The position numbers were made by a program, and so were the translations under genes. From Oscillospiraceae bacterium (GTDB taxonomy: Bacteria > Bacillota > Clostridia > Oscillospirales > Ruminococcaceae), in NCBI GenBank assembly GCA_020024285.1, contig JAHHTZ010000008.1, forward strand, positions 1-64,000: a stretch of DNA of 64,000 nt, in the 5' to 3' direction. A model generated the notes under the pieces. That model was not told the origin of the DNA. It ran no database searches and worked only from the letters and a program-made list of their open reading frames with translations. Positions 60,702 through 64,000 of this stretch are shown here, one piece after another; the stretch's first letter is position 1, and every line of letters begins with the position of its first letter.

Positions 60702-61685
60702 ATGAGAGTATTATTTTACGGCGGCACCTACGCACAAGTGTTTTTCAAAGGACACCTGCACCTTTTGGACGAGGCAGGAGTGGAGTATGATTTGGTGGAA
60801 CCGGGTACACCGGAGGCTTTGGCAGAGGTCAGCAAGGGTCACGATGCTGTCATCACCTTCTTCCCTCTGCGCGAGGAGGCAGTCAATTCTCTGGCGGATT
60901 CCGTAAAGGCAATCATTGTTACGTCGATCGGCTATGACAACATTGATATGGAGGCTGCCAGCAAGCGCGGCATCATGGTGTGCAACATTCCCGACTACTG
61001 CATCGAAGAGGTTGCACTGCACTCGGTTACGCTGATCCTGTGCGCTTTGCGCAACATCTGCCAATATGACCGCACGATCCGCAGCGGCGGCTGGAAAGAC
61101 CGTTCGATGCTGTGCGGCAGAGCACATCACCGCATGTCTACACTGACGATGGGCTTTTTAGGCTTTGGCGGGATCGGACGGATGGTTTGCAAGCAGATGT
61201 CGGGCTTTGGGGTAAAATTCGTAGCGTATGACCCATACGTTCCGGCAAGTGTTTTTGAGGAAATGGGGGTACAGCGCGTGGAAACCAAGGATGAGCTGTA
61301 TGCAGTGTCCGATATTATCGGGGTTTATCTCATTTTAACCGATGAAACCTATCATCTCATCAACGAGGAAGCCATCGCCAAAATGAAGGATGATGTCATT
61401 TTGGTCAATACTGCCCGCGGTGCGATCATCGATTTGGACAGCGTGAAAAAGGGACTGAAATCCGGGAAAATCGGCGCGGTCGGCTTTGATACCTGGGAGC
61501 AGGAGCCGATCCCTGCGGATGACCCGATCCTTCAGGAGGACAATGCGACGATCACATCGCACTGTGCTTACTTCTCCATCGAGGCTGCAATCGATTTGCG
61601 TGTAAAATGCCTGACAACGGCGATCAATGTGTGCAAGGGAGAAATTCCGTATAACTGCGTAAACAAAAAAGCTCTGGGGCTGTAG
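60702..61685 (+). CDS. D-isomer-specific 2-hydroxyacid dehydrogenase
   Basis: NAD(P)-dependent reductase of 2-oxoacids, or dehydrogenase of D-2-hydroxyacids; 327 residues. Seen: nucleotide-binding GFGGIGRMVCKQM (~157-169), catalytic Arg in VNTARGAIIDLDS, Glu in DTWEQEPIPADDP, and His in TSHCAYFSIEA. The set Arg-Glu-His is complete. The substrate cannot be told: lactate, phosphoglycerate, hydroxyisocaproate-type and glyoxylate enzymes share this fold. In an amino-acid fermenter a role in reductive 2-oxoacid metabolism would fit. AAGGAGG sets the ATG at 60702; the in-frame upstream extension to 60546 has no ribosome site. Confidence 0.92.
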   Translation: MRVLFYGGTYAQVFFKGHLHLLDEAGVEYDLVEPGTPEALAEVSKGHDAVITFFPLREEAVNSLADSVKAIIVTSIGYDNIDMEAASKRGIMVCNIPDYCIEEVALHSVTLILCALRNICQYDRTIRSGGWKDRSMLCGRAHHRMSTLTMGFLGFGGIGRMVCKQMSGFGVKFVAYDPYVPASVFEEMGVQRVETKDELYAVSDIIGVYLILTDETYHLINEEAIAKMKDDVILVNTARGAIIDLDSVKKGLKSGKIGAVGFDTWEQEPIPADDPILQEDNATITSHCAYFSIEAAIDLRVKCLTTAINVCKGEIPYNCVNKKALGL

Positions 61686-61852
61686 TGAGCATCGGCTCAA
61701 TGCGCGTCCCCCGGTTTGCTGCGGCATCTATGCTGAACGGTTTGGCATCCCCTTTGTTTGCTCTCAGCGAGCGGGCAGGGGGGATGCCTTTGTAAATCAA
61801 GGGATGGAAAAATCGCGGCTGCTGTGGTAAACTGAATAAAAAATGCTGGGGG

Positions 61853-62539
61853 ATGGAGCTTGTGGAAGGGATACGGCAACTGATAGAAAGAGGACTGATG
61901 GGCGCGGCTGTCATTGCAGGCGCATTGGCTGGATTTGCAGGCTTTTTGTTCCTGCTGTATCGTCTGATAAAGTGCATGCGCCCAAAAGAGGTGCGGCAGG
62001 CGGAGCAAAAAATTTTGTCCCATCGGTTTTATCCGCTTTCCGGGCGCGGCCGGATTGCTTACCTTATTCTTTGTCTGGAACAAACATTGCAATGCTGCGG
62101 ACAGGATCTTACGGCCTGGGAATGGATTTTGCGAAAGCTATGGTCGATCACAGATGATTCTCAAAGCAGCTGGATCGATGCCTGGCTGGACTGCGTCGGG
62201 GAGCTGCTTCCGAGCGCAGTTTTAAGAAACGACAAATCGGCAGAAAATGCACAGGCGAAAATACTTTATGAGCAAACCGGAGCTGCGATGATTGTCATAA
62301 ACACGATACTCGATTGTGCTTATACGATCGTCTGCGAATGGTCGCCTGATACCGCTGCCCATGACCCGGACGCGCTGGGGAACCTGGACCGAGCGGAAGC
62401 GGCTATGGAAGAGTTCGGGATTTCGCTCCCATCGAATGAAAGCATACAAGCGCTGCTCTCAGAGCAAAAAAGTTCTTCCTTCGGAAAACCGTTCGATGGT
62501 CTGCGCTATTCCGTTCTGTCGCAGGGAAAAAATGCTTGA
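61853..62539 (+). CDS. Hypothetical membrane-anchored protein
   Basis: 228 residues: one membrane helix (~16-36) after a short N-terminus, then a soluble, mainly helical, Cys- and Trp-containing domain (LEQTLQCCGQ, WEWILRKLW, SWIDAWLDC). No family is recognised. The GGGGG run just before the ATG at 61853 could act as ribosome site, but spacing is short, so a start at a later ATG (61898) cannot be excluded. No neighbour suggests a function. Confidence 0.55.
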   Translation: MELVEGIRQLIERGLMGAAVIAGALAGFAGFLFLLYRLIKCMRPKEVRQAEQKILSHRFYPLSGRGRIAYLILCLEQTLQCCGQDLTAWEWILRKLWSITDDSQSSWIDAWLDCVGELLPSAVLRNDKSAENAQAKILYEQTGAAMIVINTILDCAYTIVCEWSPDTAAHDPDALGNLDRAEAAMEEFGISLPSNESIQALLSEQKSSSFGKPFDGLRYSVLSQGKNA

Positions 62540-62995
62540 GGGCGAGGATGAAAGAAGAGCCGGAGCGGGAATATCAGCCCGCACCGTCCGGGCGCATAAT
62601 CTCAACGTGCATCATCGTGCTCCTAAAACAGGAAGCGGCAAGCTGTTTAGAGCTTGCCGCTTCGCCGTTTTGCACTGCCTTGTCCTGTTTTGTTCAGTCG
62701 GTGCTTTTGTATTATGGAATTTGTTTGGGATGAAATTCTGTATATAAAAAGATGTTCAGCGCAGAAACTCATGACTTCGGAACAATGCAAAAGGTATTAT
62801 CCCGAATGATAGTGATATCGTCTCACGGACATAAAATCTGCGCCGCCATAAAATTCATAGCGAATTTTCAACAATTACAATTCGTTGCTATTTTCCAAAA
62901 CGAAAAACCGCATCTGAACCATAAGACGGTTCAGTGAGCGACGATGGGTATGTTGTGTCTGGATGAAAAACACTGTTCTTGCAAGGGCAAAAAGG
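62540..62995. other. Intergenic region with hairpins, no gene seen
   Basis: About 455 bases. GAAGCGGCAAGCT / AGCTTGCCGCTTC (62632-62662) is a strong hairpin, probably ending the previous transcript. CTGAACC / GGTTCAG at 62914-62934 may end the minus-strand transporter transcript. Two short frames (62536-62733 and 62752-62937) lack ribosome sites. Confidence 0.5.
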
Positions 62996-64000
62996 TTAGA
63001 GCAAGGCGACGGCGATTAAGATCACAAGTCCAACAACATTTGCCGCAGTGAATACAGCCAAAAAACGTCCCCCCTGCGATTTGGGCCATGCCAGATACAG
63101 CTTCAACGTGATGAGACTGGCCAGAGATGCAATTGGGGTTCCCAGACCACCGATATTGACTCCCTCCAATAAGGGTTTCCACGCATCCGTGAATGTGGAC
63201 AGCAGCACAGCTGCCGGAACGTTGCTGATAATCTGACTGGCACCCACTGCGGTGAGCAGAGGGTTTCTGGCCAGAAGTTTCTGTAAGAAAATCCGCACGA
63301 TCTCGATGCGGCCTAAATTCCCGGAAACAATGAAGAAACAAACAAAGGTGACCAGCAGCGCGTAGTCCACATCCGCCAAAACATGCCAGTCCATAAATCC
63401 AATGACAAGGATCACCAAGACAGCTGCGATTCCATATGGGAGAACTCGAAAGACGGTGAGCAGACACAGGACGAACAAAACAGCATACACCATAAGCTGT
63501 TTTGGAGTGCGGATCTGTCCCTCAAGTTCTGGTGCAGGAAGCTCCTTGGGGAGTATTGGAACAGCAGCCACTGCAAGACACACCAGACTAATGAGGGTCA
63601 GCGGGAGCATGGCAGCAAAAAACGACTCAGCAGAGAGTTCATAGGTGGCATACAGAAAAAGATTCTGCGGATTTCCAACCGGAGTTGCCATGCTGCCCAA
63701 GTTTGCGGCAATGGTTTGCAGCACCAAAATCGGAATCGCTGCCGTTTGACACCCAATCTGCTCTAATAGCAGTAGTGTAAAAGGAACGAAGGTTAGTAGA
63801 GCTACATCGTTGGTCACGAGCATGGCAGCAAAAAAGGGCAGTAATATTAAAATCACACCCAGGGTCCTGCCGCCGCTGCTGTGCCGCAAAAGGACTGCCG
63901 CCAACCATTGAAATGTACCGCATCTCTGGAATCCGGCCACAACAGCCATCAAACACAGCAAAAGGCACAAAACCCTCAAATCTATATATCCAAGGTAAGC
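62996..64000 (-). CDS. SLC13/ArsB/NhaD-type ion transporter, 5' end outside the window
   Basis: C-terminal ~335 residues of a polytopic transporter; the frame stays open to the window edge (AYLGYIDLRVLCLL...), so the true N-terminus is beyond 64000. Seen: about nine membrane segments; the conserved LVTNDVALLTFVPF and ANLGSMATPVGNPQNLFLY in the first repeat, and ASQIISNVPAAVLLSTFT in the second, which is the pattern of the CitM/ArsB/NhaD superfamily. Substrate may be citrate or another dicarboxylate, arsenite or Na+; not decidable here. Confidence 0.82.
   Translation of the reverse strand, partial: AYLGYIDLRVLCLLLCLMAVVAGFQRCGTFQWLAAVLLRHSSGGRTLGVILILLPFFAAMLVTNDVALLTFVPFTLLLLEQIGCQTAAIPILVLQTIAANLGSMATPVGNPQNLFLYATYELSAESFFAAMLPLTLISLVCLAVAAVPILPKELPAPELEGQIRTPKQLMVYAVLFVLCLLTVFRVLPYGIAAVLVILVIGFMDWHVLADVDYALLVTFVCFFIVSGNLGRIEIVRIFLQKLLARNPLLTAVGASQIISNVPAAVLLSTFTDAWKPLLEGVNIGGLGTPIASLASLITLKLYLAWPKSQGGRFLAVFTAANVVGLVILIAVALL

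Noticed and set aside
61843..62157. 104-codon frame overlapping the hypothetical gene at 61853
   Set aside because: Out-of-frame overlap with a longer frame that has a plausible membrane helix; no ribosome site of its own.
62536..62937. Two short plus-strand frames (62536-62733, 62752-62937)
   Set aside because: No ribosome sites; the first runs through a perfect hairpin, the second through AT-rich intergenic sequence.

Overview
The window looks like a chromosomal stretch of an anaerobic, spore-forming, gut-type Clostridia (Oscillospirales/Ruminococcaceae-like). The evidence is AGGAGG-type ribosome sites, TTGACA/TATAAT promoters, SpoIID and a SigK-type sigma fragment, a selenoprotein glycine/sarcosine/betaine reductase module, amino-acid and peptide catabolism, and host-glycan/mucin-directed enzymes. 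No 16S rRNA gene, phage, insertion sequence or CRISPR array is visible, so species cannot be named. Base composition is moderately GC-rich in genes, with a clearly AT-richer pair at 57.1-58.3 kb.

Layout. 0-4 kb: 3' part of a tRNA-Gly, an SGNH hydrolase plus lipoprotein pair, a membrane protein and SpoIID. 3.8-7 kb: a metal-resistance operon (ArsR/CadC-type repressor and a P1B metal ATPase) with duplicated operator-like palindromes and a large His/Cys repeat array at the ATPase N-terminus. 7-10.7 kb: a small unknown gene, a cation efflux protein, an acetyltransferase and an alpha-L-fucosidase. 11-17.1 kb: a Stickland module: GrdX, a TetR regulator, a Na+-dependent NSS transporter and both component-B subunits of a glycine/sarcosine/betaine reductase. 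The second subunit carries an in-frame UGA (selenocysteine) at 16806-16808. Palindromes close to GTTATCGCGATAAC lie in the promoters of both the transporter and the reductase genes. 17.6-27 kb: a chemoreceptor, a 1872-residue secreted M60 metalloprotease with a dockerin, and directly after it a membrane-anchored protein with a cohesin-like domain. 28-34.8 kb: a peptide-use island (PepT, PepD, YfcC-type carrier, Xaa-Pro aminopeptidase). 35-37 kb: MscS and a DUF4349 lipoprotein. 37.4-43.4 kb: MalQ, glycogen phosphorylase and a YcbA/YcbB-like two-component pair. 43.5-47.6 kb: an orphan PTS EIIC and a large surface protein. 47.9-51.1 kb: a truncated SigK-like gene, a TetR regulator and an oleate hydratase with an unusual N-terminal extension. 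51-64 kb: small membrane proteins, a lipoprotein whose 3' end is repeated in tandem with a 150-bp period, a TrxB-like flavoprotein without its CxxC and a divergent LysR, DUF1836, an Ntn-type amidase, a SUKH-like low-GC pair, a DUF2207/LemA pair, a 2-hydroxyacid dehydrogenase, and a truncated SLC13/ArsB-type transporter at the window edge.

Taken together, the genes suggest an organism that removes sugars and peptides from host glycoproteins (fucosidase, dockerin M60 protease), imports and hydrolyses peptides, and uses glycine, sarcosine or betaine as Stickland electron acceptor. GrdA, GrdC, GrdD and the Sec machinery are not in this window and must be elsewhere if the module works. The most unusual points are the metal-binding repeat array of the ATPase, the dockerin/cohesin-like neighbour pair, the shared operator of the reductase module, the truncated sigK, the 150-bp tandem 3' repeats and the cysteine-less TrxB homologue.
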